Positions 52,724 through 63,078 are shown, counted from the stretch's first letter. The stretch: 64,000 nucleotides of DNA from Epithemia pelagica (GCA_946965045.2 OX337242.1:744001-808000), one strand, 5' to 3'. The notes: a model not told the origin generated them from the letters alone. Numbers and translations: made by a program.

Positions 52724-55700
52724 TCAATGGTTTTCCTCGTCGTCTTCATTGGTCTCCTCATCGTCCTCATTGGAGTCGTCGTCTCCCACCTCCTCTTCTT
52801 CTGCCTCCTCATTGGCATCCTGGAACTCCTCTTCTTCCTCTTCATCCTCATTCTCATCATGCTCTGAATTTTCATCTTTATCGTTATCTGACAAGGCATC
52901 AAGCAATCTACGAGAGAAGTTGCTCTCTTTTTCCATATTGTCCGATTGTTCATCGCTCCGACCTGATTGAGTCGATCGTTGTTTGTTCTCTTTCTTCTTC
53001 TTCTGTCTAGGAGACCGCCTCAATTCTTCGCTTCCTGATGACCTTTTTCTCGGTGGTGGTGGATTTGTCTTCTTTGTCGTTGACTTGGAACTGGATGTTG
53101 TTCTAATTTTGGACTGCTTGGCCTTCTTCTGACTCGAAGTTGTTGGTGTTTGGTTAGCCTTCCTCTTCTTCTTTGACCCAGATTCAGATCCTGCCGTATC
53201 GTCCTTTTTTTGGCTCATCGCTTTTCTCTTTCGTTCCTCGACTGCTTGTTTCCTTGATCTTTCTAGTGATTCAAGACGGTCCATTTCTTCCTGTAGATGA
53301 ACTGTGATGGCTTCATCTGTGTCGATGTCTTCTTCGACATCACTTTCCTCATTGTGATCACTGACATCAGACAAGTCCAATGATACTGGCTGTATGTCGT
53401 CTGCTGGCATCGGTACTGCGTCGTCGTTGTTGTCGTCTCCCAAGTCTGGATAGTACTCGTATACAGGTTCCGGTGTGCTACTTGCGAGAATATCGGTCGG
53501 CGGATTTTTCTTTGCGTTGAAATCTTCCAATTCTTTAGTCGCTTCCTTCAACAACATGTTCCTCAGATATTCTGCCTGCTCTGTGTTCTCGAACAAGTGT
53601 GGAGCCCGCTTCTTGCCAGGACCCGAGTGTGCTTCTGCCCCAACTTCTGTCAACTGCGGACTTGTTGTATCTGGATTGTGTTCATCCGCTACCGTAGGTG
53701 CTTCATTCGCTGTTGTGTTTGTACCTGTGGCATCTTGCCTTGTTGTTGCTTGGTTGTCTCCCCCCTCTCGCGAGTCGTTTCCGATCGTTACATTCGTAGT
53801 ATTGCCATTGTTCTCGTCGTCTTTGTCGTCCTCAATGACAATCACATCTTGTTCCTTATTTTGATTTTCTAAGGCAATCTCCCTTTGAACAATATCCAAT
53901 CGGATTTTTCGTGTCAGCTTCTCCATCGCCCTCATCTCGAAGTTCTTGGCGGTAGTTTTGGTCTGCAACTTGTTTTGTTGAAACCACGAACCAAGGGAAA
54001 ACACACGCTCTTGGAAGGCGTTTGTGGCGGGCTTCGTGAGCCATATGACAGCTGTTGGGAAGACATGTTGGTAGTTGTCCTTGTTTTTCTCCCACCATCC
54101 CATGACGTCGAAATACTTTCCCACAACAAGGAAATCAGTATCTTGGCATGCCGCAATGAACTGGGCTTTTTCCGGCCCTTTCCATTTCTTGGACTCGGTA
54201 GTGTATGCCTCAGTAGGGTATTTAGTGATCGCCTCTTGCCATCGACCATCGATTTCTCTTTTACATGCACGACGGAAATCTCGGAGACTATCTTCGCATG
54301 TTTGTCTCAAGACCTTGGCCACACGGGCTTCTTCCTCAGCAGCAGACGCCTTACCAGTAATGTTCAATAATGCTCTCTCGTTCAGTTCCTGAGATTCTCG
54401 AAAGTTGCGGAAAGCATTGAACTTTTTGAACGGTACATTTGCAGTTGGAAGAGAGTTGGTCGCTTGGGTCGTATTGCTTTGGGTTGCAGGAGTGCTGCTC
54501 TGTTGTTGTGTTGCCATCAACGAACCAATTCTGGAGTACGACTTGTTCGAGAATTTTTTGATCATGTCCCTGAGAAAAAGTTCCTTCACACGGGCGCCAT
54601 CGTTCTGATCATACACTCCCAATGATTGGAAGAACTTAACAAAGATGTTCGTCATCAATGGATGGGCCATAAGAGCCTTTTCGGAGTCATCATTGATGGA
54701 ACCACCATCGTCGCGGACTCTACGCCGTTCCGCCAACAAGGTCTTGAACTCAGCAATGATACGTCGAATAAGAGTCCGTGGACCTGCTTTCAACTCCCCA
54801 AAAGACATGGGATCCCGTTGGCGATCTAATTGGGAAATGGTTATGTCTCCATTCCATCGTTTGTTGACTGGTGTTGTAAGTTTCACTGGAAGACAACCAA
54901 TGGAATTGACTGTATTCTTCATTCGATGAGCATAAGACCGGGCGAGATAAATTTGCATTAGGGCAGCGGAAGAGGATCCTGGTTCGTCGGACTGAATGGA
55001 GATGGAAACCTCCTGTAGTACGACCAAGATTGCCTCGTATTGGGCCAGTGTTTCCCATTGTTCCTGCTGTGGATAACTCTCTTTGAAGTCAGGGTCGGTC
55101 CCAAAGTGACGTGAGGCGTAGTCGTCAAAGCACCATTTGTTCCTCAACAAATACTGGATGGTAAGCACACATCCAGAAACACGTGTTTCATTAGGTAGCG
55201 GAATCTGGACTACGCTTTGGTTCATACGTTCCATTTCTGTGCGAACAGTATCAAACCGGTGGTTTGCCTTCTTGGACATCAACCACGCTGCAAATTTTTT
55301 GAATTCTGAGTACAGCTCCACAAAAGCCTTGTTGTCGTCCACCACTCTCTTATCTCTCGTCCGGACAACCAACCCTGTGGCGTGTTTCAAGACCAATTCG
55401 GCCTTATGCATGTCGCATTTGCCCACATTGGACGAACGCGTTATATATTTCCCTGCAAGCACAGCCGAAGCCGTGTTATCGTTGACGGACGAGCAGAGAT
55501 CACTTTTGTGAAAGCCCACTGTCTGTAGTAAAGAGTGAGTCAGTCGCGCAACTTGTACAGCAGTGTGACCTTTAGTCTGTGCCAAACCAATTGGGATGCG
55601 ATACACGGCACAATTGCGAGGATCACAGAACATGACAGTGACCCCAAGTACATCGTACTTCTTAGCCTGCCACACATCATGGCATACAGTGGCGAAAGGG

Positions 55701-56776
55701 ATTTCCTGTCGGCAAACCTTTTTGTAGTGTTGCCGGACACGATAGGAAAGCTTGGACACTGTTCTGATGAAATCTTGATACGAAGCAACACGCATGGATG
55801 TTATTTCGCGACGACTGATCACCTCAGGCCTGGATTCACGAAGAAGATTCGCATTTTTGATAGCAAAGTCGATCATCTTGCGGAACTCTGGCTTCTCCAC
55901 AATAGAAGCGGGTAGGCAACAGTCGTTGACGCACTGGTATATGTGTTGCTGCATTTGTTGTCGAATGTTTCTCTTCGTGATCATTCCAGATCCATCGCCA
56001 CGATACATCGTCATTGTCGTTTGCGTCGGACTAGGTTGTTCTGGTTCGTTCGGATCGTCCTTTGTTCCTGGGATGACGAAGTCTTTGTGCTTTCCGTCAG
56101 TATGCTGTTTGATATTGGAGGGCTTGCCGGTCAGCATGACAACTGCATTAGACAATGGAGTCTCGGGGTCCTTCATACACAACGGGCATAGAACACATCG
56201 CTTGGCAATGAAGGAAAACGGAGTTTTGTAGTCGGCCTTGTTAGGAAACTTCTTTGCTGCTGAGGCTTGTTCTTTTTGGGCAGCCTTGAAAGCTTCGTTG
56301 ATGCGTTGGAAACCTTTATACATGGTCAAATTCTGTGGATCGTGAGAACTCACAAAGGCCGAGAACTGTACCCAGTCAATGTGGACAGCAAATTTCCAAA
56401 GGGGCGACACGTTGTGATGTCCAAAGTGGTCGGAAGGTAGCTCTTGACATTTGGGAACAATCTCCTTTTCTTGTAGGATGAACGACCGGAGAGACTTCTG
56501 TTGTGCAGCAATTACTTTCTCCGATTTCTTTCTCTCAGCATCACGGTCAGCTTTCTTTTTCTTTTGACGGATGGGCATGATGATATAATGATTGAAGGAA
56601 GCACTGATGGACAAGAGAGACTTGTTGCTGTTGTTGTAGATTATGAGAGGACAACAAGTTACAAGGGACCGAGAGGCAACAACATTCATCCATGTTGGCA
56701 TGAGACATGGATTGAAAGATATAGGTGCAAGCGATTTTGGAGATGAATGAGAGAGTGGAGAGGCTACTTGCTCCAT
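52724..56776 (-). CDS. hAT-superfamily transposase
   Basis: A 1,350-aa frame from the ATG at 56776. The ATG at 56578 (residue 67, MPIRQKKKKADRD) is a likely alternative start, since the first 66 residues look like leader sequence. A BED-type finger lies near 185-215 (CVLCPLC...NIKQHTDGKHKDF). The RNase H-fold core has CHDVWQAKKYDVLGVTVMF with the first catalytic Asp (~367), the NDNTAS segment with the second (~433), and NKRWNGDITISQLDR, equivalent to the TRWNS box. The C-terminal dimerisation domain is clear: YFDVMGWWEKNKDNYQHVFPTAVIWLTKPATNAFQERVFS (~890-930). Beyond it is an unusually long acidic and basic low-complexity tail of ~370 residues ending in Glu/Asp-rich runs. The frame is intact, so the enzyme may be active. 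Confidence 0.92.
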   Translation of the reverse strand: MEQVASPLSHSSPKSLAPISFNPCLMPTWMNVVASRSLVTCCPLIIYNNSNKSLLSISASFNHYIIMPIRQKKKKADRDAERKKSEKVIAAQQKSLRSFILQEKEIVPKCQELPSDHFGHHNVSPLWKFAVHIDWVQFSAFVSSHDPQNLTMYKGFQRINEAFKAAQKEQASAAKKFPNKADYKTPFSFIAKRCVLCPLCMKDPETPLSNAVVMLTGKPSNIKQHTDGKHKDFVIPGTKDDPNEPEQPSPTQTTMTMYRGDGSGMITKRNIRQQMQQHIYQCVNDCCLPASIVEKPEFRKMIDFAIKNANLLRESRPEVISRREITSMRVASYQDFIRTVSKLSYRVRQHYKKVCRQEIPFATVCHDVWQAKKYDVLGVTVMFCDPRNCAVYRIPIGLAQTKGHTAVQVARLTHSLLQTVGFHKSDLCSSVNDNTASAVLAGKYITRSSNVGKCDMHKAELVLKHATGLVVRTRDKRVVDDNKAFVELYSEFKKFAAWLMSKKANHRFDTVRTEMERMNQSVVQIPLPNETRVSGCVLTIQYLLRNKWCFDDYASRHFGTDPDFKESYPQQEQWETLAQYEAILVVLQEVSISIQSDEPGSSSAALMQIYLARSYAHRMKNTVNSIGCLPVKLTTPVNKRWNGDITISQLDRQRDPMSFGELKAGPRTLIRRIIAEFKTLLAERRRVRDDGGSINDDSEKALMAHPLMTNIFVKFFQSLGVYDQNDGARVKELFLRDMIKKFSNKSYSRIGSLMATQQQSSTPATQSNTTQATNSLPTANVPFKKFNAFRNFRESQELNERALLNITGKASAAEEEARVAKVLRQTCEDSLRDFRRACKREIDGRWQEAITKYPTEAYTTESKKWKGPEKAQFIAACQDTDFLVVGKYFDVMGWWEKNKDNYQHVFPTAVIWLTKPATNAFQERVFSLGSWFQQNKLQTKTTAKNFEMRAMEKLTRKIRLDIVQREIALENQNKEQDVIVIEDDKDDENNGNTTNVTIGNDSREGGDNQATTRQDATGTNTTANEAPTVADEHNPDTTSPQLTEVGAEAHSGPGKKRAPHLFENTEQAEYLRNMLLKEATKELEDFNAKKNPPTDILASSTPEPVYEYYPDLGDDNNDDAVPMPADDIQPVSLDLSDVSDHNEESDVEEDIDTDEAITVHLQEEMDRLESLERSRKQAVEERKRKAMSQKKDDTAGSESGSKKKRKANQTPTTSSQKKAKQSKIRTTSSSKSTTKKTNPPPPRKRSSGSEELRRSPRQKKKKENKQRSTQSGRSDEQSDNMEKESNFSRRLLDALSDNDKDENSEHDENEDEEEEEEFQDANEEAEEEEVGDDDSNEDDEETNEDDEENH

Positions 56777-56819
56777 ACTGTGATGTACTTATGGACTTAG
56801 AAGTAGATATATACAAATA

Positions 56820-57124
56820 ATAGTACTTACCGATAGAGCTTTAAGTACGAAGAGAGGAGCTAAGGTACTTGATAGGGGTACTTAAGGTGCCGGTGAGGAG
56901 TAATGGTACTTGATAAGGGTACTTAAAGGATGAGGGTGAGGGAAGTGGTACTTCATTAAGGGTACTTAAGGTGGAAAAAAAAAGAGACGGTACTTGATGA
57001 AGAAGGCCTTGCGAAAAGTAAAGGAATTGGTATTGATCAAAGGAACTTGGACAAAGGCAAAGGCAAAAGTACTGAAAAAGTACCGTTTTGGCGAAAAATG
57101 GGTACTTGGTACTTCACAACCCTG
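56820..57124. repeat. Right subterminal GTACTT array and terminal repeat
   Basis: At least ten GTACTT/AAGTAC words, mostly as GGTACTT spaced ~25-40 bp, ending in the 16-bp terminal inverted repeat at 57109-57124. The regular spacing suggests protein-binding sites. Confidence 0.85.
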
Positions 57125-57132
57125 ATGTTCAT
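57125..57132. repeat. Right 8-bp target-site duplication (ATGTTCAT)
   Basis: Identical to 50386-50393. Confidence 0.95.
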
Positions 57133-57352
57133 TGATTTAGGGCAATGTTATTCTTTATCTACGTAGCTACTCCTAATTGTGATCGGTGTGCATCCTCAAT
57201 CCTCAGCCCTTCGTGTGCTATGCACTGCTATGTGACACAACAAACCAATGCACTGATAGAATGAAAAAATGAGATGGAGACAAACGACACACACACAACA
57301 TAGGATTAGCTACGATGAAGCTAGCCAAATAATGAGGATAAGCTGAAAACTC

Positions 57353-57613
57353 AAAACGGCAGATTGGAGCTAAACGGCAGATTGGAGCTAAACGGCAGAT
57401 CGGAGCTAAACGGCAGATCGGATCTAATCGGCAGATCGGAGCTAAACGGAAGAAAGGCGCTAAACGGAAGGAGCTACGAGAAAACACGTAGGATTTTGTA
57501 CTAGGAGGCGTTAAACGGCAGAAAGGCGCTAAACGGCAGAAAGGCGCTAAACGGCAGATCGGAGCTAAACGGCAGTCGGAGCTAATCGGCAGATCAGAGC
57601 TAAACGGTAGAGC
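57353..57613. repeat. 18-bp minisatellite
   Basis: About a dozen tandem copies of an 18-bp unit, GCTAAACGGCAGATCGGA, some diverged or truncated and interrupted once (57469-57505). Because 18 is divisible by 3, it keeps a minus-strand frame open as a six-residue repeat (RLAPIC); that frame is a by-product, not a supported gene. Confidence 0.9.
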
Positions 57614-58206
57614 ACGTAGTAAGTAGGACTGATCCATGACCATTTAATATCCCGGTTTGAATTTTTAGCTTGAGCCTTCTTAGCAATGATTCTGTCTTCT
57701 TTATGTGCTGATCCCCGAGTCGCTCACACCAACTCTATGTCTTGGGTCTTGGACAAATTTTTAAGCTCTGTAGCTACTAGTTCTGCGACTCAATCTTATT
57801 CGGTTGCTAATGAATGTTCTAGTTGTCTATTTGGATGCTAATTGATTGTATCTATAGTGGTCAACAGTTTAAGCTACAGTTCTACCTGTTACGAGCCACT
57901 GCTACGAGTGTCATCTTGTCGACGTTGCGGACCATCAGGCGCAAAAGGATGTTCCGATGACGCGGACAGGACCTACGTCACATTCATGACTCCTTTCGCA
58001 ATACATCCGCCCCCAATACCACGAATCCCCCCCCGTTTTTAGGAGACTCCATTTTTCTTCTGTTTCCAATCTTTCATGGAAGATTCTTTTAGACAGAGGA
58101 CAAAGTCGTCTGCAGGAGCTCTCATGAGGATACCCCATTGAAAAGCAGGGTCTTCTAGTTGGTTGCGAGTGTGGATCTACTGTTTCGAGAGATGGAGAGA
58201 GGAAGT
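57614..58206. other. Spacer before tandem array, no gene seen
   Basis: Unique sequence up to the left breakpoint of the 1,953-bp array near 58207. No gene or RNA recognised. Confidence 0.4.
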
Positions 58207-59172
58207 GGATCCGTTCCAAACATGGTGGACGATGATGCCAGCAACCGACTGCCGACCGCGAACTCGAACGAAGCTTCTCCGGAAAGCGACAATGAGATAC
58301 AAGAGGCGACAGCCGCCTCAGCAACAGAAACGGATCCATCATCAATCGACGATAGCCTGGACGAGCTATCGTGTCCTCTGTCCTCGAAAAGTTGTGCTAG
58401 CCTTCCTGTTGAAAGAGATCTATCAAGCAGCAGGCCAGATCAATAGCGGGTGCGCCTGCTTGGCCTATGCCAACTCAAGCCTTCCCAGTGCTGGGTTTTA
58501 GACATAGCTGCTCTACTACGCTGGCTGGCTAGCTGGGGCATGCATGCTCCTGCTGGTGGTGTTGGGCTTGCTCAGGATTTCCATGAGGGATGCACGGGTG
58601 ATCGATGGCAATGGCAGCATCAAAGATACGTCGAATCTGTGTGGGAACGCGCTGGGGGCAACGGTATTGCTCCTCCCTTGCCCCAGTCTCGGGGATTGGC
58701 TCGCTTTGTGCTACTGCACGAGCGAAGTCACCTCCAGTTGTTACAAACAAGTAAGTTCTCGTGATTCGATAGACAGACACCTTCCCTCCAGCCGCGGAAG
58801 CTTTTTTACACTTCCTTTTTGGATACCGGGACGGAAGCGATGAACGAAACGTTCTTGCTTGACGAACAAACCAAACGGTAGAACGATAAAGAAAAAGTTA
58901 TCCCACCGAAGAGGTGAAGCACGAAGTTTTGACGACACCAAGTAAGTTGGAGGAAGACGAGACCACCACGAACGAACTACGAAGCGTTCCCGATATAAAA
59001 AGTCGAGACGAAGAAACAAGGCAATACTAATAATGGAATACTATAGTATTGCTTTTCACTTTTCTTTCTTACTAATGATTATTCATTCATGACTATGATT
59101 GTTTTCTTTAACGTTTTACATGTTTATCCTCGACGAATCGACAAACGACCGAACTTTACTCTTGAGACGGAT

Positions 59173-59835
59173 TTAGAGGAAGGCAATCGCGACGGTAGCC
59201 AACATTCCGACGAACGCAAAGGACGATGCCTTGGCAGCGGTTGAACCGGCACTCGACATAGCTCGCGTTGGAACTGGTGTCGAGGCTTTTGTCGGAGCTT
59301 TTGTGGGTGATTTGGTCGGCGATGCAGACATCAAGGTGCACGTTCCGAGTCCCATACCGGGTTCGACCGTCGCGGCGGTATTGCTGCAGCAAGCAAAGGA
59401 AGGAGGGCCGGTGCATGAATACGGAGTCAATTGTCCGGTAAAAGCGTAATCACGCATACAAATTGCTTCGGGACTTTGACCGAGACGAGCCACGGGTGCG
59501 AGTGCTCCCGTTGGAATACAATCCATAATCCCATCACCGTCGGCATCGACGGCAGGATCGGTCTCAAGAACGTCTTTCGAGGCGGATGCTGCCATTTTGG
59601 TACACGTACCTAAAGCCATGCCGGGTTCGCGAGTATCGTCGCCATCGGTGCAACAGGCACCTGGGGTTGTACCAGTACACTCGTAGGGGGTCGTAGTGCC
59701 GACCCACACGTAATCACGCTAGCAGACCTCGTGAGACGCAATGGGGGTTGGAATACAATCCGTGAACAAGGCGTTGACAGAAGGGGTAGTGGAGATGGCG
59801 GCGATAGCGGCAATGGCGTAGATAGAGAGCTTCAT
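59173..59835 (-). pseudogene. Secreted Cys-rich protein gene, copy 1, with premature stop
   Basis: Same gene as in copies 2 and 3 but with codon 39 changed from CAG to TAG (59719-59721), which would stop translation just after the signal peptide. Downstream codons are otherwise open and nearly identical. Substitutions relative to copy 2 include Ala to Thr (GTTPG) and CMRDYAF for CKRDYGF. Either a silenced copy at the array edge or one rescued by readthrough. Confidence 0.85.
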
Positions 59836-59922
59836 GTTGTTAGTTGATCGTTTGGTTTGGTTTGTCGGTTGGTTATGAAATGGTATTTCGTAGCGTAAGT
59901 TTTAAAAATTGTGTGATAATCG

Positions 59923-60399
59923 ATGGATTTTACTCTCCTCGGAGATCCCATACGGAGGATACTACTGGCGCGTTCAAAAAAAGAAAGTTCCCGGCATCGC
60001 AAGAACATATTATATGATCAGGACAAAGTTCTGTGGCCAGTGGCCATGTGTCCATTCCACAGTTTTCCCGATCAGTTCAACGAATTGGATCTTGAAAGGG
60101 AACTTATTTTAAACTTCGGCATAACATATATTTCAATAAAATATGTAGTGAAAAGTACTGGATCCGTTCCAAACATGGTGGACGATGATGCCAGCAACCG
60201 ACTGCCGACCGCGAACTCGAACGAAGCTTCTCCGGAAAGCGACAATGAGATACAAGAGGCGACAGCCGCCTCAGCAACAGAAACGGATCCATCATCAATC
60301 GACGATAGCCTGGACGAGCTATCGTGTCCTCTGTCCTCGAAAAGTTGTGCTAGCCTTCCTGTTGAAAGAGATCTATCAAGCAGCAGGCCAGATCAATAG
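59923..60399 (+). CDS. Weak ORF spanning array junction 1/2
   Basis: A 158-codon frame from an ATG 88 bp upstream of and divergent to the copy 1 gene. It starts MDFTLLGDPIRRILLARSKK and ends in an acidic Ser-rich stretch (VDDDASNRLPTANSNEASPESD). Its second half also occurs in copy 1 (58201-58446) behind a different start, so its N-terminus exists only at junctions. Might be coding or chance; repeated at 61876-62352. Confidence 0.3.
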   Translation: MDFTLLGDPIRRILLARSKKESSRHRKNILYDQDKVLWPVAMCPFHSFPDQFNELDLERELILNFGITYISIKYVVKSTGSVPNMVDDDASNRLPTANSNEASPESDNEIQEATAASATETDPSSIDDSLDELSCPLSSKSCASLPVERDLSSSRPDQ

Positions 60400-61125
60400 C
60401 GGGTGCGCCTGCTTGGCCTATGCCAACTCAAGCCTTCCCAGTGCTGGGTTTTAGACATAGCTGCTCTACTACGCTGGCTGGCTAGCTGGGGCATGCATGC
60501 TCCTGCTGGTGGTGTTGGGCTTGCTCAGGATTTCCATGAGGGATGCACGGGTGATCGATGGCAATGGCAGAATCAAAGATACGTCGAATCTGTGTGGGAA
60601 CGCGCTGGGGGCAACGGTATTGCTCCTCCCTTGCCCCAGTCTCGGGGATTGGCTCGCTTTGTGCTACTGCACGAGCGAAGTCACCTCCAGTTGTTACAAA
60701 CAAGTAAGTTCTCGTGATTCGATAGACAGACACCTTCCCTCCAGCCGCGGAAGCTTTTTTACACTTCCTTTTTGGATACCGGGACGGAAGCGATGAACGA
60801 AACGTTCTTGCTTGACGAACAAACCAAACGGTAGAACGATAAAGAAAAAGTTATCCCACCGAAGAGGTGAAGCACGAAGTTTTGACGACACCAAGTAAGT
60901 TGGAGGAAGACGAGACCACCACGAACGAACTACGAAGCGTTCCCGATATAAAAAGTCGAGACGAAGAAACAAGGCAATACTAATAATGGAATACTATAGT
61001 ATTGCTTTTCACTTTTCTTTCTTACTAATGATTATTCATTCATGACTATGATTGTTTTCTTTAACGTTTTACATGTTTATCCTCGACGAATCGACAAACG
61101 ACCGAACTTTACTCTTGAGACGGAT

Positions 61126-61788
61126 TTAGAGGAAGGCAATCGCGACGGTAGCCAACATTCCGACGAACGCAAAGGACGATGCCTTGGCAGCGGTTGAACC
61201 GGCACTCGACATAGCTCGCGTTGGAACTGGTGTCGAGGCTTTTGTCGGAGCTTTTGTGGGTGATTTGGTCGGCGATGCAGACATCAAGGTGCACGTTCCG
61301 AGTCCCATACCGGGTTCGACCGTCGCGGCGGTATTGCTGCAGCAAGCAAAGGAAGGAGGGCCGGTGCATGAATACGGAGTCAATTGTCCGGTAAAACCGT
61401 AATCACGCTTACAAATTGCTTCGGGACTTTGACCGAGACGAGCCACGGGTGCGAGTGCTCCCGTTGGAATACAATCCATAATCCCATCACCGTCGGCATC
61501 GACGGCAGGATCGGTCTCAAGAACGTCTTTCGAGGCGGATGCTGCCATTTTGGTACACGTACCTAAAGCCATGCCGGGTTCGCGAGTATCGTCGCCATCG
61601 GTGCAACAGGCACCTGGGGTTGCACCAGTACACTCGTAGGGGGTCGTAGTGCCGACCCACACGTAATCACGCTGGCAGACCTCGTGAGACGCAATGGGGG
61701 TTGGAATACAATCCGTGAACAAGGCGTTGACAGAAGGGGTAGTGGAGATGGCGGCGATAGCGGCAATGGCGTAGATAGAGAGCTTCAT
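61126..61788 (-). CDS. Secreted Cys-rich two-repeat protein, copy 2
   Basis: A 220-aa protein. A signal peptide (MKLSIYAIAAIAAISTTPSVNA) is followed by two homologous Cys-rich modules. Module 1 (~27-84) runs CIPTPIASHEVCQRDY...TPYECTGATPGACCTDGD...EPGMALGTCT. Module 2 (~103-165) has the same skeleton: CIPTG...ICKRDYGF...TPYSCTGPPSFACCSN...EPGMGLGTCT. Between them is DPAVDADGDGIMDC, a calcium-loop-like DxDGDGxxD. A Thr/Pro/Lys-rich linker (SPTKSPTKAPTKAS) leads to a C-terminal hydrophobic segment (FAFVGMLATVAIAFL) that could be a GPI signal or membrane anchor. A cell-surface or cell-wall role is inferred. I do not recognise the family. Confidence 0.8.
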   Translation of the reverse strand: MKLSIYAIAAIAAISTTPSVNALFTDCIPTPIASHEVCQRDYVWVGTTTPYECTGATPGACCTDGDDTREPGMALGTCTKMAASASKDVLETDPAVDADGDGIMDCIPTGALAPVARLGQSPEAICKRDYGFTGQLTPYSCTGPPSFACCSNTAATVEPGMGLGTCTLMSASPTKSPTKAPTKASTPVPTRAMSSAGSTAAKASSFAFVGMLATVAIAFL

Positions 61789-61875
61789 GTTGTTAGTTGA
61801 TCGTTTGGTTTGGTTTGTCGGTTGGTTATGAAATGGTATTTCGTAGCGTAAGTTTTAAAAATTGTGTGATAATCG

Positions 61876-62352
61876 ATGGATTTTACTCTCCTCGGAGATC
61901 CCATACGGAGGATACTACTGGCGCGTTCAAAAAAAGAAAGTTCCCGGCATCGCAAGAACATATTATATGATCAGGACAAAGTTCTGTGGCCAGTGGCCAT
62001 GTGTCCATTCCACAGTTTTCCCGATCAGTTCAACGAATTGGATCTTGAAAGGGAACTTATTTTAAACTTCGGCATAACATATATTTCAATAAAATATGTA
62101 GTGAAAAGTACTGGATCCGTTCCAAACATGGTGGACGATGATGCCAGCAACCGACTGCCGACCGCGAACTCGAACGAAGCTTCTCCGGAAAGCGACAATG
62201 AGATACAAGAGGCGACAGCCGCCTCAGCAACAGAAACGGATCCATCATCAATCGACGATAGCCTGGACGAGCTATCGTGTCCTCTGTCCTCGAAAAGTTG
62301 TGCTAGCCTTCCTGTTGAAAGAGATCTATCAAGCAGCAGGCCAGATCAATAG
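61876..62352 (+). CDS. Weak ORF spanning array junction 2/3
   Basis: Same 158-codon frame as at 59923-60399, same translation. No family recognised and no RNA evidence; listed because it recurs intact in each unit. Confidence 0.3.
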   Translation: MDFTLLGDPIRRILLARSKKESSRHRKNILYDQDKVLWPVAMCPFHSFPDQFNELDLERELILNFGITYISIKYVVKSTGSVPNMVDDDASNRLPTANSNEASPESDNEIQEATAASATETDPSSIDDSLDELSCPLSSKSCASLPVERDLSSSRPDQ

Positions 62353-63078
62353 CGGGTGCGCCTGCTTGGCCTATGCCAACTCAAGCCTTCCCAGTGCTGG
62401 GTTTTAGACATAGCTGCTCTACTACGCTGGCTGGCTAGCTGGGGCATGCATGCTCCTGCTGGTGGTGTTGGGCTTGCTCAGGATTTCCATGAGGGATGCA
62501 CGGGTGATCGATGGCAATGGCAGCATCAAAGATACGTCGAATCTGTGTGGGAACGCGCTGGGGGCAACGGTATTGCTCCTCCCTTGCCCCAGTCTCGGGG
62601 ATTGGCTCGCTTTGTGCTACTGCACGAGCGAAGTCACCTCCAGTTGTTACAAACAAGTAAGTTCTCGTGATTCGATAGACAGACACCTTCCCTCCAGCCG
62701 CGGAAGCTTTTTTACACTTCCTTTTTGGATACCGGGACGGAAGCGATGAACGAAACGTTCTTGCTTGACGAACAAACCAAACGGTAGAACGATAAAGAAA
62801 AAGTTATCCCACCGAAGAGGTGAAGCACGAAGTTTTGACGACACCAAGTAAGTTGGAGGAAGACGAGACCACCACGAACGAACTACGAAGCGTTCCCGAT
62901 ATAAAAAGTCGAGACGAAGAAACAAGGCAATACTAATAATGGAATACTATAGTATTGCTTTTCACTTTTCTTTCTTACTAATGATTATTCATTCATGACT
63001 ATGATTGTTTTCTTTAACGTTTTACATGTTTATCCTCGACGAATCGACAAACGACCGAACTTTACTCTTGAGACGGAT

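Larger units (their letters stand above)
50394..57124. mobile_element. Complete hAT transposon (6,731 bp) with transposase and DNA-glycosylase cargo
   Basis: The ends are perfect 16-bp inverted repeats (CAGGGTTGTGAAGTAC at 50394-50409, reverse complement at 57109-57124), starting CAGGG like many hAT elements. They are flanked by a perfect 8-bp duplication. Inside are two intact convergent genes: an HhH-GPD DNA glycosylase (+) and a hAT transposase (-), with 46 bp between stop codons. Both subterminal regions (50394-50800 and 56820-57124) are packed with AAGTAC/GTACTT words. Intact ends, duplication and frames argue for a recent, possibly still mobile insertion. Confidence 0.95.

Noticed and set aside
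57218-57643. 142-codon frame with repeated RLAPIC hexapeptides (pentapeptide-like look)
   Set aside because: Open only because the 18-bp minisatellite keeps frame; no unique coding sequence around it.
58450-58764. Repeated 104-codon plus-strand frame in each array unit
   Set aside because: Overlaps an equally long minus-strand frame; neither has a domain or a convincing splice structure, though a GTAAGT near its end could be a donor.
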